44,665 nt of DNA from Paractinoplanes aksuensis (GTDB lineage Bacteria > Actinomycetota > Actinomycetes > Mycobacteriales > Micromonosporaceae). The number at the start of each line of letters is the position of its first letter. Within the stretch, counting starts at the first letter, position 1. Under the pieces are notes generated by a model. The model did no database searches, was not told the DNA's origin, and saw only the letters and a program-made list of their open reading frames with translations. The stretch is from NCBI RefSeq assembly GCF_024137025.1, contig NZ_JAMYJR010000005.1, positions 1 to 44,665 on the forward strand, read 5' to 3'. Below, piece by piece: positions 1-8,262 of the stretch. Made by a program: the position numbers and the translations under genes.

Positions 1-138
1 GGCGGCGGGGCCGAGCGCCTGGAACCGGGTGCTGCCGGTCAGGTGAGGCGGCGGGGCCGAGCGCCTGGAACCGGGTGCTGCCGGTCAGGTGAGGCGGCGG
101 GGCCGAGCGCCTGGAACCGGGTGGTGGCGGTCAGCTGA
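1..138. repeat. 46-bp tandem repeat, three copies
   Basis: Units run 1-46, 47-92 and 93-138. The first two are identical; the third differs by three C/G substitutions in its last 20 bases. The third copy contains the last two codons and the stop of the lipase on the minus strand, so the array looks like amplification of that gene's 3' end. The array is cut by the window edge and may be longer. Confidence 0.95.
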
Positions 139-1246
139 AGCGGCCCGTGATCCAGTCGGCGACGAGCGTCGTGCTCTGGAAGACTGCGCCGTCGTGGGTC
201 GCGCCGTCGAGCTCGACGAACTGGACCGGTTGGTTGTACGCGCTGAGCTGGGTCAGCAGCGGCCCGGCGGTGATCACGTACGGGACCGCCTCGTCGGCCG
301 TGCCCTGGATCAGCAGGATCGGCGCGCTCGGCGCCTTCTGGGCCGGGTTGGCGTACTTGGACAGCTTCGTGATCACCGACTGCGGCAGCGCCCCGCCGAC
401 CAGCAGCTCCGAGGCAGTCAGCGACTCGTACGCGGCCAGGATCTCGTTCAGGCAGCCGCTCTGGAGCACCCCGGTGCGCTGCCGGGCCGGCGCCGCGAGC
501 AGCGTGTTCGGGTTGACCGTGGGGTCGACCGCCTGCAGCCCGTACAGCGCCATCACCAGGTAGCCCTGGGCCGGCGTGCCCGGGATCAGCGGCGCGAACA
601 GGTCGGCGTTCGAGACCGGGGCGATCGCCGAGACCCCGCGCAGCGTCAGCGCGCCGTCGTACGAGGGCGCGAGCTCGTTGGCGAACAGCGCGCCCTGCCC
701 ACCCTGCGAGTGCCCGTCGATCACGTACTGCGGGCTCAGCGCGCTGTCCAGGTTGCGGGCGGCCTTGACGCTGTCGATCATCGAGCGCCCGGCGCTGGCC
801 CCGACCAGGTACGGGTGGGCCTGCGGCGTGCCCAGCCCCGGGTAGTCGGGCGCGGCGACCGTCCAGCCCCGCTGCAGCAGCACGGCGATCGCGGCCCGCG
901 CCTCGGGCCAGAACACGGCCTGACTGGCCGACGGCGCACATTGGTCGGCCAGCCCGGTCGTCCCGTGCCCCCACACGACCGTACGGTTCTTCTTGTTCGT
1001 CTTCGGCGTCAGAATCAGCCCGGTGGCGGTGATCGGCAGACCGCTCACGTTGGACGACACATACGAAATGCGCTTACCGTTCGCGAGCGGCGCCAATTCG
1101 GCCGGAAGGGTGGCCGTGGCGCTGGTCAGTACGACTCCCGCCAATACGGCGGCCCGGGCCGGCTTGACGGGCAGGAATACCGCCGAAATGGCCAGCAGAA
1201 CGGCCAGAACGGACGCGAGAAAGTTCCTTCTCAGGGCAGGGTTCAC
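131..1246 (-). CDS. secreted lipase / alpha-beta hydrolase (secretory lipase family)
   Basis: Predicted exported serine esterase of 371 residues that would hydrolyse ester or lipid substrates outside the cell. The N-terminus (VNPALRR, then a long hydrophobic stretch ending PARA near residue 32) is a typical Sec signal peptide. The nucleophile elbow GHSQGG puts the catalytic serine at about 180; aspartate in QGTADEAVP (about 318) and histidine in GATHDGA (about 351) complete the triad in the right order. A GTG start at 1246 is chosen because GAAAGGA lies just upstream and the signal peptide begins there; a longer reading to 1318 adds a polar, unlikely extension. It stands alone on the minus strand. 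Its 3' end is duplicated in the tandem array. The fold is confident; the substrate is not known. Confidence 0.85.
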   Translation of the reverse strand: MNPALRRNFLASVLAVLLAISAVFLPVKPARAAVLAGVVLTSATATLPAELAPLANGKRISYVSSNVSGLPITATGLILTPKTNKKNRTVVWGHGTTGLADQCAPSASQAVFWPEARAAIAVLLQRGWTVAAPDYPGLGTPQAHPYLVGASAGRSMIDSVKAARNLDSALSPQYVIDGHSQGGQGALFANELAPSYDGALTLRGVSAIAPVSNADLFAPLIPGTPAQGYLVMALYGLQAVDPTVNPNTLLAAPARQRTGVLQSGCLNEILAAYESLTASELLVGGALPQSVITKLSKYANPAQKAPSAPILLIQGTADEAVPYVITAGPLLTQLSAYNQPVQFVELDGATHDGAVFQSTTLVADWITGRFS

Positions 1247-1341
1247 CGATGGTTCCTTTCGAGGGTGAAAAACGCAGGCAGAATCGCTCGCGCCACCCGG
1301 GTGGGCGGCGCGAGACACCGTGCGAGGGGGTCAGAAACCGG

Positions 1342-1371
1342 CCGGACCTGGCCGCGAGGGGCCAGGTCCGG
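1342..1371 (-). terminator. stem-loop terminator of the serine hydrolase gene
   Basis: Perfect 12-bp inverted repeat (1342-1353 with 1360-1371) around a 6-nt loop, 24 bp beyond the stop codon at 1396. There is no long T run, as is usual in high-GC actinobacteria. Confidence 0.7.
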
Positions 1372-1395
1372 AAGACCGGTCTAATTCAGGGGGAG

Positions 1396-2580
1396 CTAGC
1401 GCGCCGTGGCGAAATGGTCGGCCACGCGGCGGAGGGCGGCGACGGTTTCGGCGTCACGGCGCTCGTCGTCCTGCGTGGGCCACGCGCTGCATTTCACGAT
1501 GACGACCTCGGCCGTCGGATCGACGAAGAGATATTGTCCGTGCACGCCCAGGCCGGTGAAGGCGTGGTACGCCGACGGGCCGAGGGTCCACCACTGGTTG
1601 CCGTACCCGTAATGGGCGTACCCGCTGGGGCCGAGCGCGCCCACGGCGAGATGCGGGCGGTCGTCGCCGCGGCTGCGGCGCACCCACTCGCTGGGGGCGA
1701 TCCGCTCGCCGTTGAACACGCCGTCGCCGGCCATCAGCAGGCCGACGCGGGCCACGTCACGGGCGGTGGCGTTGAGCGAGCCGCCACCGATCGCGGTGCG
1801 CGGGCGGCCGCGGGTGAGCCAGTAGTACGCGTCGCGTTCGCAGCCCAGCTTCTGCCAGAGCCGTTCCGAAGCGTACGCCGCAAGGGTCTGACCGGTGGCC
1901 GCCTCGAGCACCCAGCCCAAGATCTGGGTGTCGAAGGTGGAGTAGTTGAAGCGCTCACCAGCCGGCGCGGTCCGCGTTGCCGCGCGGACCACGTCGGCGA
2001 TGTCGCCCCCTCCCATGATCGTCTGCTCGAAGCGTTTGATCCCGCTGTCGGACACCTCCCAGGTCTCCAGGTCGCCGACGCCGGTCGTCATGTCGAGCAG
2101 TTCGGCGATCGTGTTCTCCTCGTAGGCCGTACCGAGGAAGTCGGGGCGGTAGTCGGTGATCCGATCCTTCTCGCTGCCGATCGCCCCGTCGTGCAGGGCG
2201 ATGCCGATCAGGATCGACGTGACCGACTTGGACAGCGAGAACAGCTGCATGCGGGAGCGCGGGCCGGTAAAGGCGCCGGGGTAGGTCTCGTGCACGATCG
2301 TGCCGCGGTGCAGCACTACGAACGCGGTGGTGTGGGTGTGGCGGTGCAGGTCGGCCAGGGTGTGGTCGTGGCCGTCGAACCGGTAGGTCAGGGGAAGCGG
2401 CTGGTTGTCGACGGGCAGGGGGATCGCGGTTCCCCCGCCGGCGACGCGTTCCGTCGGCATCAGCCAGTTCATGTGGGTGAAGGTCCACTCGTTGAACGGC
2501 CGGCGCATGATCAGATCGCCCTGCTTGTCCCACCAGGAGGGCTCCCGGCTGCCGGCGGGCCGCTCCGTGGTACTCGTCAT
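1396..2580 (-). CDS. beta-lactamase-fold serine hydrolase, NylB-like
   Basis: A 394-residue member of the penicillin-recognising serine hydrolase group, resembling 6-aminohexanoate-dimer hydrolases and class C-type esterases. The SxxK motif is SLSK at 115-118 and the second motif is Y213-S-T, close in position to the S112/K115/Y215 set known for NylB. There is no signal peptide, so it is probably cytoplasmic. Its ATG overlaps the stop of the upstream gene (ATGA), so the two are probably translated together. The substrate could be an amide or an ester; the sequence does not decide. A strong hairpin follows the gene. Confidence 0.82.
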   Translation of the reverse strand: MTSTTERPAGSREPSWWDKQGDLIMRRPFNEWTFTHMNWLMPTERVAGGGTAIPLPVDNQPLPLTYRFDGHDHTLADLHRHTHTTAFVVLHRGTIVHETYPGAFTGPRSRMQLFSLSKSVTSILIGIALHDGAIGSEKDRITDYRPDFLGTAYEENTIAELLDMTTGVGDLETWEVSDSGIKRFEQTIMGGGDIADVVRAATRTAPAGERFNYSTFDTQILGWVLEAATGQTLAAYASERLWQKLGCERDAYYWLTRGRPRTAIGGGSLNATARDVARVGLLMAGDGVFNGERIAPSEWVRRSRGDDRPHLAVGALGPSGYAHYGYGNQWWTLGPSAYHAFTGLGVHGQYLFVDPTAEVVIVKCSAWPTQDDERRDAETVAALRRVADHFATAR

Positions 2581-3467
2581 GTTGGTCCCCCGTTATTGTT
2601 CTTGGCCGACCGGTTGAACAGTTCACGCAGCGTCAGGCCGGATGGTTCATCGATGGGCTCGAGGTAGGCGGCCATCAGGCCGAGCACACCCTTGCCGACC
2701 AGGTTCTCGGTCGGTCCGTGGTCGGCGATGTCCACACTCGGATCGCCCAGGTGCCGGACGGCCAGACCCTCCGTGACCGCGGCCAGCAGGTTGCTGAACT
2801 CCTGGATCGTGATGCCGGGGCGCAGCCGGTAGCCGCGCGCGGCGATCGTCTCCTCGTAGATCTTCATCCACGGCTCGAGGGCGCCCGCGTAGTTGTTGGC
2901 GATCGAGTTGCGGATGCCGTCGTTGCGGTGGGCCGTCGCCACCATGATCAGTTGCAGCTTGAACAGCGGCATGCGGCACAGCGCCATCAGCTCGTGGTAG
3001 CTGGACCGGTCGACCGCGTCGACGAAGCTCTCGTCGGTGGCCAGCCAGTCGCCGCGCGTCTCGACATCGGCCCCGTACTGCGGGTCGTAGTTGATCGCGT
3101 GCAGCATGAACGCGAGCAGGTCGTTGAGGTAGTCGTCGTGGCTGGCCCAGGTCGACCGGTAGGGACCGGCGCCTTTCTGCCGCAGGAACGGCAGCTCCAG
3201 CTCTTCCACCTCGGCCGAGAGCGCCCGCTCGGTCAGGAAGCTCAGGCCCGACCAGTACTGCTTGCGGCCGTCGCCGGTGGCGGTGGCGGGCCGCTGGGCG
3301 CCGAGGTTGCGCTCGATGAGGTTGGCGCCGGCCTTCAGGTACGACGCCACCTTGAGCGAGTTGACCAGGGCGGCCCGGGTCGACTCGCGCACTCCCTTGA
3401 CGCGGGTCACGATCCCCGAGAAGTCCGCGCAGTACGGGTAGGGCAGATCCTTCTTGCCGTACGTCAT
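2577..3467 (-). CDS. protein with a TetR-C-like C-terminus, no clear HTH
   Basis: I do not recognise this 296-residue protein with certainty. The last third (PGITIQEFSNLLAAVTEGLAV and following) resembles the ligand-binding C-terminus of TetR regulators. The N-terminal part lacks an obvious TetR helix-turn-helix; it has a predicted-helical region with VNSLKVASYLKAGANLIE instead. The start is placed at ATG 3467 (MTYGKKDLPYPYC); a longer reading to 3551 has no better ribosome site. The gene overlaps the serine hydrolase by four bases, so it may be its partner or its regulator. The function is unknown. Confidence 0.6.
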   Translation of the reverse strand: MTYGKKDLPYPYCADFSGIVTRVKGVRESTRAALVNSLKVASYLKAGANLIERNLGAQRPATATGDGRKQYWSGLSFLTERALSAEVEELELPFLRQKGAGPYRSTWASHDDYLNDLLAFMLHAINYDPQYGADVETRGDWLATDESFVDAVDRSSYHELMALCRMPLFKLQLIMVATAHRNDGIRNSIANNYAGALEPWMKIYEETIAARGYRLRPGITIQEFSNLLAAVTEGLAVRHLGDPSVDIADHGPTENLVGKGVLGLMAAYLEPIDEPSGLTLRELFNRSAKNNNGGPT

Positions 3468-3599
3468 GCAGGTGATTGTTGTCGGAATCCTCGGACCTTC
3501 AAGTGCGCACGTGCGTAGTACTCGCAGGCTAAGACTTCGGGCATTAAGCACGTACGTTCCGTGATTGCGGCGTCGCGCTGTGTGTATTTTCCCTGCTGG

Positions 3600-4472
3600 T
3601 CAGGGGCGCAGAGCGCGCAGATACGCGGTGGCGAGAGTACGCCGCGTAGGGGTACCTGACTGTGCAAGTTCCGTCATCCGCGTGTCGAGACGCTGACACT
3701 CCTCGTCGGACAGCGCCGCCCGCATCGCCTCGCCGTAGGTCGGCGCCAGCGGGTTGGGGGAGACGTTCTTGCGCGCTTCCCAGCCGCCGATCGGCTCGGC
3801 CGGCACGTCGAGCTGTGCCCGGTAGTCGACCTCGACGCCGTCGAACCCGGCCTCGGCCGCCCAGCGCAGCAGATCCCGTTCGTCGAAATCGGTCATCGGG
3901 TTCTCGCCCCGCCGCGCGCCGTCGCGATAAACGGCGACCACTTTGGCCAGCAGATCGGCCACCTCGGGATCGCGCAGCCCGAACAGGCTGTCCGGCCGGT
4001 GCTCGAGCAGAAAACGGTTGATCGGCTCGAAAATGGAGAGCCGGCCGCCCGGCCGCAGCACGCGGAAGAATTCGCGGAACGCCTGCGCCTTGTGCTCGCA
4101 GTAAATGAGCACCGAGCGGGTCGTCACAACGTCAACAGAATTGTCCGGCACGGCCGACAGATCCTCGGCCGGGGCATGCAGGAAACTGCACCGCTTGTCG
4201 TCACCGGCTCGTTTACGGCATTCCTCGAGTCCCGCCTCGGAGACGTCGCTGAAGATGACGTGCCCGTCCGGGCCGAGCCGGTCGAGGGCGCCGAACGCGA
4301 TCAGGCCGGTGCCCGCGCCGACATCGAGCACCGTGTCGGTGGGCGCGAGCGCCGCCCGGTCGAGCACTTCTTCGCGAAAGACCTCCAGCGCGGTGGCGTG
4401 TTCCGCCCGCAGCGCGGCGTTGCCGCCGTCGCGGCGGGTCAGCAGCCACCGCGTCCACTCGTCCGAACCCAT
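3600..4472 (-). CDS. class I SAM-dependent methyltransferase
   Basis: A 290-residue cytosolic methyltransferase. Motif I is LDVGAGTG (residues 49-56), followed by an acidic strand end (FSDVS) and a motif IV-like SVDVVTTRSVLIY, then the post-motif LRPGGRLSIFEPI. The C-terminal 100 residues probably form the substrate lid. The start at ATG 4472 follows GGTGAT and removes a longer, poorly supported N-terminus. It lies 72 bp downstream of the WAGPT-repeat peptide gene on the same strand, so the two could be cotranscribed. The substrate cannot be told from sequence. Confidence 0.8.
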   Translation of the reverse strand: MGSDEWTRWLLTRRDGGNAALRAEHATALEVFREEVLDRAALAPTDTVLDVGAGTGLIAFGALDRLGPDGHVIFSDVSEAGLEECRKRAGDDKRCSFLHAPAEDLSAVPDNSVDVVTTRSVLIYCEHKAQAFREFFRVLRPGGRLSIFEPINRFLLEHRPDSLFGLRDPEVADLLAKVVAVYRDGARRGENPMTDFDERDLLRWAAEAGFDGVEVDYRAQLDVPAEPIGGWEARKNVSPNPLAPTYGEAMRAALSDEECQRLDTRMTELAQSGTPTRRTLATAYLRALRP

Positions 4473-4544
4473 CGGATCACCGTAGGGCACGACATGTCTC
4501 GATGGGTGAGACATCCACCGGAGGCAATGCAAACGTGATCAGGC

Positions 4545-4775
4545 TCAGTAGGCCGAGCCCACCCAGTTCGCAGTCGGCCCGGCCCACGTCGGTCCGGCCC
4601 ACGTCGGCCCGGCCCAGTCCGTCCCGGGCGCGCGGTCCCAGTTCGTGCCGGCCACCACCGTCACGCCCTTGCCGGCGACGGCCCCGCCGCTCACCCCGGT
4701 GCTGAACAGCACCGCGCCGAACATGGCGGCCCCGGCCCCCAGCGTGATCAGGCCACGGCGTACGAATCGGTTCAT
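4545..4775 (-). CDS. small exported protein with WAGPT repeats
   Basis: A 76-residue protein I do not recognise. Residues 1-8 are basic (MNRFVRRG), followed by a hydrophobic, glycine-rich stretch to about residue 35, which looks like a signal peptide or single membrane anchor. The mature part would be only about 40 residues and contains DWAGPT, WAGPT, WAGPT in tandem, then ANWVGSAY. The repeats are also visible as near-identical 15-bp DNA units. There are no cysteines. ATG 4775 is chosen because the signal peptide begins there and GGGGG lies about 10 bases upstream. It sits between a membrane-anchored XRE regulator and a methyltransferase, all on the minus strand. A structural, signalling or precursor peptide is possible; none is shown. 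Confidence 0.65.
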   Translation of the reverse strand: MNRFVRRGLITLGAGAAMFGAVLFSTGVSGGAVAGKGVTVVAGTNWDRAPGTDWAGPTWAGPTWAGPTANWVGSAY

Positions 4776-4886
4776 GGTGGTGCCCCCGTTCTCCGTCGAA
4801 GTGCGCCCGACCGGGACGCAGACCCAGCCTGCCGCCGGCCCGGCACGCGGACCAGCGGCAACACCAGCCGGGAACATCCCGGGACG

Positions 4887-5225
4887 TCAGCGCCGCCCGA
4901 GCGCCCACCCGACCGCCCCCGACGCCGCCACCAGCGCGCAGACGCCCACCACCGGCCCGTACCGCCGCTCGGGTTTCTCGGTCACGACCGGCCACCGCGA
5001 CTGCCGGCGGGTCCGCCGCGCACCCTCCCAGAGCCGCCGCAACTCGACGTGATCCCCACCGCCGAGGTCGGCCAGCGTCGCCACCACTTCCCACGGCGGC
5101 AACGCCTGCCCGGTGAAGTAGCGGGACAGCGACGAGTCGCTGACATGCACCTTCAAACTGAGTTCCCGCAGCGTGAGCCCCGCCTCGTTGCGCAGCCGCC
5201 GCAGTTCGACCACAAATGCGTCCAT
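4887..5225 (-). CDS. XRE-family HTH regulator with C-terminal membrane anchor
   Basis: A 112-residue protein with an N-terminal helix-turn-helix (LRRLRNEAGLTLRELSLKV then SDSSLSRYFTG, about residues 6-45) of the XRE type common in actinomycetes. The last 20 residues (GPVVGVCALVAASGAVGWAL) form one hydrophobic segment, so the DNA-binding domain would be tethered to the inner face of the membrane. ATG 5225 is preferred over 5279 because GGGGGAAGGAA lies immediately before it. The WAGPT-repeat gene begins 111 bp downstream on the same strand and may be a target or partner. Confidence 0.8.
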   Translation of the reverse strand: MDAFVVELRRLRNEAGLTLRELSLKVHVSDSSLSRYFTGQALPPWEVVATLADLGGGDHVELRRLWEGARRTRRQSRWPVVTEKPERRYGPVVGVCALVAASGAVGWALGRR

Positions 5226-5280
5226 CGCGATTCCTTCCCCCGAATGTGCCGCGATGGCGTCCATTGTGGGGGCCGACACG

Positions 5281-5757
5281 TCAGCGCGACAGCTCGAGGA
5301 CGTGCCGGACGCAGGGTTGCCCGCCGCGTTCGACCGGGCCGGTCTCGACGAACCCCGTGGCCCGCAGGACGGCCCGGGAGGCCCCGTTGCGCACCTCGGC
5401 GTCCGCGGTGAGCCGGTCGAGGCGGTACTCGGCCCGGGCCAGGGCGATCACCCGCCGTACGCCCTCTTTGGCCAGCCCACGGCCCGCGACCGCCTCGGCC
5501 GTCCGGAACCCCAGCTCGGCCGCGCCCTCGGCCACGTCGACCAGGTTGAACCGCCCGGCCACGCGACCGTCATCGTCGATCAGCACGTGGAAACAGCAGT
5601 CGGACTCCGCCAGGAGCGCGGCGTGCCGTTCCGCGAAGTGCACGAAGTAATCGTCGCCGCGATCCCGCACCGAGCGGGCGAAATAGGCCCGGTTCTCGAT
5701 CTCGAACCGCAACACCGCCGGCCCGTGCTCCTCGGTCAGCCTCTGCAGGGTCAGCAC
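5281..5757 (-). CDS. GNAT family N-acetyltransferase (RimJ/RimL-like)
   Basis: A 158-residue acetyltransferase. The order of elements fits the RimJ/RimL group: an N-terminal LTEEHGPAVLRF segment, a central strand with VAGRFNLVDV, and the acetyl-CoA pyrophosphate loop AVAGRGLAKEGVRRVIALA, then LRATGFVETG near the end. The GTG start at 5757 overlaps the end of the upstream BKACE gene by seven bases; no ATG fits. It is the last gene of an operon with BKACE and PEP-mutase-like enzymes. The acceptor (ribosomal protein, amino acid or small amine) is unknown. Confidence 0.8.
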   Translation of the reverse strand: MLTLQRLTEEHGPAVLRFEIENRAYFARSVRDRGDDYFVHFAERHAALLAESDCCFHVLIDDDGRVAGRFNLVDVAEGAAELGFRTAEAVAGRGLAKEGVRRVIALARAEYRLDRLTADAEVRNGASRAVLRATGFVETGPVERGGQPCVRHVLELSR

Positions 5758-6482
5758 CGAAGCTCGACCGCGGCTCGGACGAGGTCGGCGTTCGAGGTGG
5801 CTGTGGTGCCGTCGGGTAGGAGGATCGAGTCCTCGAAGCCGACGCGGGTGTCGTGGCCGCGGCGGAAGGCGTCGCGGACCAGGGGCCACGTCCAGTCGTT
5901 CATGCCGTGGGTCAGGCGGGGGCAGGTCGAGCCGGCCTCGTCGAGCAGGTCGTTGACCCGCTGGGCCACGGCCTCGGGCGGGCCCTCGAGGAAGTAGGGT
6001 TCGCCGTTGTCGAGTTCGATGCTGACCCGGGCCGCGTGCGGCAGCAGGCCCGAGGCCAGCAGCGCGGGCAGCTCGGCCGGTGACCACAGGCCCACGTCGA
6101 TGCCGATGCCGACGTCGAGCATGGCCCGCATGACCTCGGCGAACCCGTCCTCGGACAGGTTCACGGTGGCCACGTCGACGCCCTCCCACTCGCGGATCAT
6201 CGCGATCCGGTCGGCCAGTTCGGGCACGATCCAGGCGCCGGTGGTGAGGCCGACCTCGACCGGGCCGTCGGCCACCTCGCGGATCCGGCGGCACGTCTCG
6301 TTCACCACCACCGGGTCGAGCGTCTCGGCCCCCGACTCGTCGCGTACGTGCAGGTGGACACCGGTGGCGCCGGCGGCGAAGCACTCGCGCACCTCGTCGA
6401 CCACCTCGTCGAGCGACACCGGCATGGCCGGGTGCACATCCTTGCCGTACGGGCCGTTCGGCGTCACCTGCAGCACGCTCAT
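5751..6482 (-). CDS. BKACE-family beta-keto acid cleavage enzyme
   Basis: A 243-residue member of the family that includes 3-keto-5-aminohexanoate cleavage enzyme, in which a metal-bound TIM barrel condenses a beta-keto acid with acetyl-CoA. The metal-binding motif GVHLHVRD is present near residue 45, as are NGPYGKD near the N-terminus and the barrel-end motif DTRVGFEDSILLPDG. It is somewhat shorter than the usual 270-310 residues. ATG 6482 overlaps the stop of the PEP-mutase-like gene by four bases (ATGA), indicating coupling. The family is secure; the natural keto acid is not known. Confidence 0.85.
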   Translation of the reverse strand: MSVLQVTPNGPYGKDVHPAMPVSLDEVVDEVRECFAAGATGVHLHVRDESGAETLDPVVVNETCRRIREVADGPVEVGLTTGAWIVPELADRIAMIREWEGVDVATVNLSEDGFAEVMRAMLDVGIGIDVGLWSPAELPALLASGLLPHAARVSIELDNGEPYFLEGPPEAVAQRVNDLLDEAGSTCPRLTHGMNDWTWPLVRDAFRRGHDTRVGFEDSILLPDGTTATSNADLVRAAVELRC

Positions 6483-7264
6483 GAGCCTAGACTCGTGCTC
6501 CGGGGTTCGCTCGCGGCCAGCGCGGTGAAGGCCGCCCACGGCATGCGGTCGACCTCGTCGGCCGTGCCGTCCTCGGCGATCGCGCGGTAGGCCTGCGACG
6601 CAGCCCGGACCGCGGCCAGCAACGCCGCCAGCGGGTGCAGGATCAGGCGTACGCCCAGGACCGCGAGCTCGTCATCGGCCAGGGCCGGTGCGGCGGGTCC
6701 GGCTTCGCTGCGCGACAACACCAACGGCACCCCGGGGAGCGCGGCCTTCAGGCGAAAAAGTTCCTCCGGCGTACGAATCCCGGCCGGCAACACCGCGTCC
6801 GCGCCCCCTTCCGCGTAGGCCCGGCAGCGCTCGACCGTCGCTTCGAGCCCACCCTTCCCGTACGCCGTGGTCCGCGCGACCACCGCCACGTCCGGCGCCT
6901 GCCGGGCCATCGCCCGGACGTGCCCGCCGTCGTGATCGCTCAGCACCACCGCCGTGATCCCGGCCCGCTGGTAGGCCAGAGCCGTCCACGCCGCGTCCCG
7001 TGGCGATTCGAACCCGGCCCCCGCGTCAGCCATCAGCGGCACCCCGCCGAGCACCGGCCCCAGTGTGGCCGCCCGGTCGGCGATCTGGGTGGCCGGCACG
7101 AACTCGACGTCCGGCCGCCCCATCGTCACGGCGGCCACCGCGTTCTTCGAGAGGTACACCGCCCGATGCCCCGCGTGCACGGCGAGCGTCGCGCTCAGCG
7201 GATCGTGAACCCCCGGCACGTGGGTCACCCGGTCGGCGGCGAGCAGCTCTCGAAAGGCGTTCAT
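6479..7264 (-). CDS. isocitrate lyase / PEP mutase family enzyme
   Basis: A 261-residue TIM-barrel enzyme of the PEP mutase/isocitrate lyase superfamily, whose members make or break C-C or P-C bonds next to a carboxylate. Family features include PGVHDPLSATLAVHAGHRAVYLS at the N-terminus, the metal-site region PLMADAGAGFES, and ARTTAYGKGG at the position of the substrate-binding arginine. The usual catalytic loop cysteine of isocitrate lyases is not evident, which favours a PEP-mutase-like hydrolase or lyase. ATG 7264 is used; a TTG two codons upstream is possible. It starts 11 bp after the remains of a PIG-L gene and is coupled to BKACE downstream. Confidence 0.82.
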   Translation of the reverse strand: MNAFRELLAADRVTHVPGVHDPLSATLAVHAGHRAVYLSKNAVAAVTMGRPDVEFVPATQIADRAATLGPVLGGVPLMADAGAGFESPRDAAWTALAYQRAGITAVVLSDHDGGHVRAMARQAPDVAVVARTTAYGKGGLEATVERCRAYAEGGADAVLPAGIRTPEELFRLKAALPGVPLVLSRSEAGPAAPALADDELAVLGVRLILHPLAALLAAVRAASQAYRAIAEDGTADEVDRMPWAAFTALAASEPRSTSLGS

Positions 7265-7274
7265 GAACAACTAT

Positions 7275-7698
7275 TTAACGCGCCCCCGCCACCCGCTCGA
7301 CGAACGCCTCGTCCCCGACCCACTCGGCGTACCGCTGCCGCCCCATCATCCCGATCAGCGCGGCCGTCTGACTCCGCTGCGCGGCCAGGGCCCGTACTTT
7401 GCGATCGGTGGTTTCGGGGTCGAGTCAGCGCGGCCAGCTTGCCGACGGCCTCGGCCACCGGCACGTCCGCGCAGCCACCGTCGGCGTAGTCGAGCCAGTG
7501 GTGCTCGCCCACGCCCAGAATCGCCAGGCAGCGGTCGAGCTCCCCGGACCGCCGCGGCTCGGAACAGGTAGCGGTCACGCACACCACCCGCTGCCCCCGC
7601 CCGGCCGCCATCGTCATGATCCCGCCGGACAGATAGGCCTCGTCGTCCGGGTGGGCCCAGATGCCCAGGATCGTCCCTAACTCATGTATCTCAACCAT
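7275..7698 (-). pseudogene. PIG-L (LmbE) deacetylase, internally deleted
   Basis: The first 93 codons are a good PIG-L/LmbE N-terminus: GIWAHPDDEAYLSGG carries the metal-binding AHPDDE motif, and LDYADG follows. At about 7427 the reading frame changes. From there a different frame gives DPETTDRKVRALAAQ, SQTAALIGMMG and YAEWVGDEAFVERVAGAR, ending TAA at 7275-7277, which is the expected C-terminal end of this family. About 110 residues in between, including the second metal-binding HPDH region, are missing. The remaining protein cannot be a normal deacetylase. A deletion with frameshift is seen directly; whether it is biological or an assembly error is not decided. Confidence 0.8.
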
Positions 7699-7709
7699 GC
7701 CTGTCAGCG

Positions 7710-8227
7710 TCAGTGACGTCGCTTGCTGCCTTCTTGCCGTCCGCTTACCCAGGCGGCCACGATCAGCAGGACGGCGCAGCCGGCCAGAGCCGGGCCGACG
7801 TCGGCGACCGCGGCGATCGCCAGGCCACAGACGATGGTGCCCGCATAGTCGGCCTGGGCCAGCAGCGAATGGACCGTACGGCTGGGGTGGCCTTGCGGTT
7901 GACCCGGATCGTGGCGAAGCTGCGGGTCAGCGGCAGCGCCCCCGCCGCCACCAGCACGGCCACGCTGCCGCCGACAGCGCCGGGCGCGGCCGCCAACCCG
8001 ACGACACCGGCGGCGGCGACCAGACAGGCGACCTGGTAGCCGCGCCGGACCGTACCGGGCTCACTGACGCGGCCCTGGACCAGGCGCAACGCCAGCACGC
8101 CGCCCAGGCACATGATCACACCCAGCCCGGTGAACCACAGCACCGGATCGAGCCCGGGCGCGAGATCGACCAGGCGCAGCGGATAGAGCCGCCCGAAGGC
8201 GCCGGTCACGCCCTTCGGCCCGACTCC
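7710..8227 (-). pseudogene. C-terminal remnant of an MFS transporter
   Basis: Only the C-terminal half of a major facilitator is present. It begins about GVTGAFGRLYPLRLV near 8220, with an in-frame TGA at 8228-8230 just upstream. It continues through two or three hydrophobic helices and TRSFATIRVNRKATPAVRS. At about 7880 the frame shifts by one base; the new frame reads TVHSLLAQADYAGTIVCGL and ends TGA at 7710-7712. The N-terminal half (six helices) is missing. It lies between the PIG-L remnant and a degenerate GGDEF gene. I see no way to make a working transporter from it. Confidence 0.75.
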
Positions 8228-8262
8228 TCAAGTCGGGGCCGCCGCGCCCGATCTTGCGGGCC

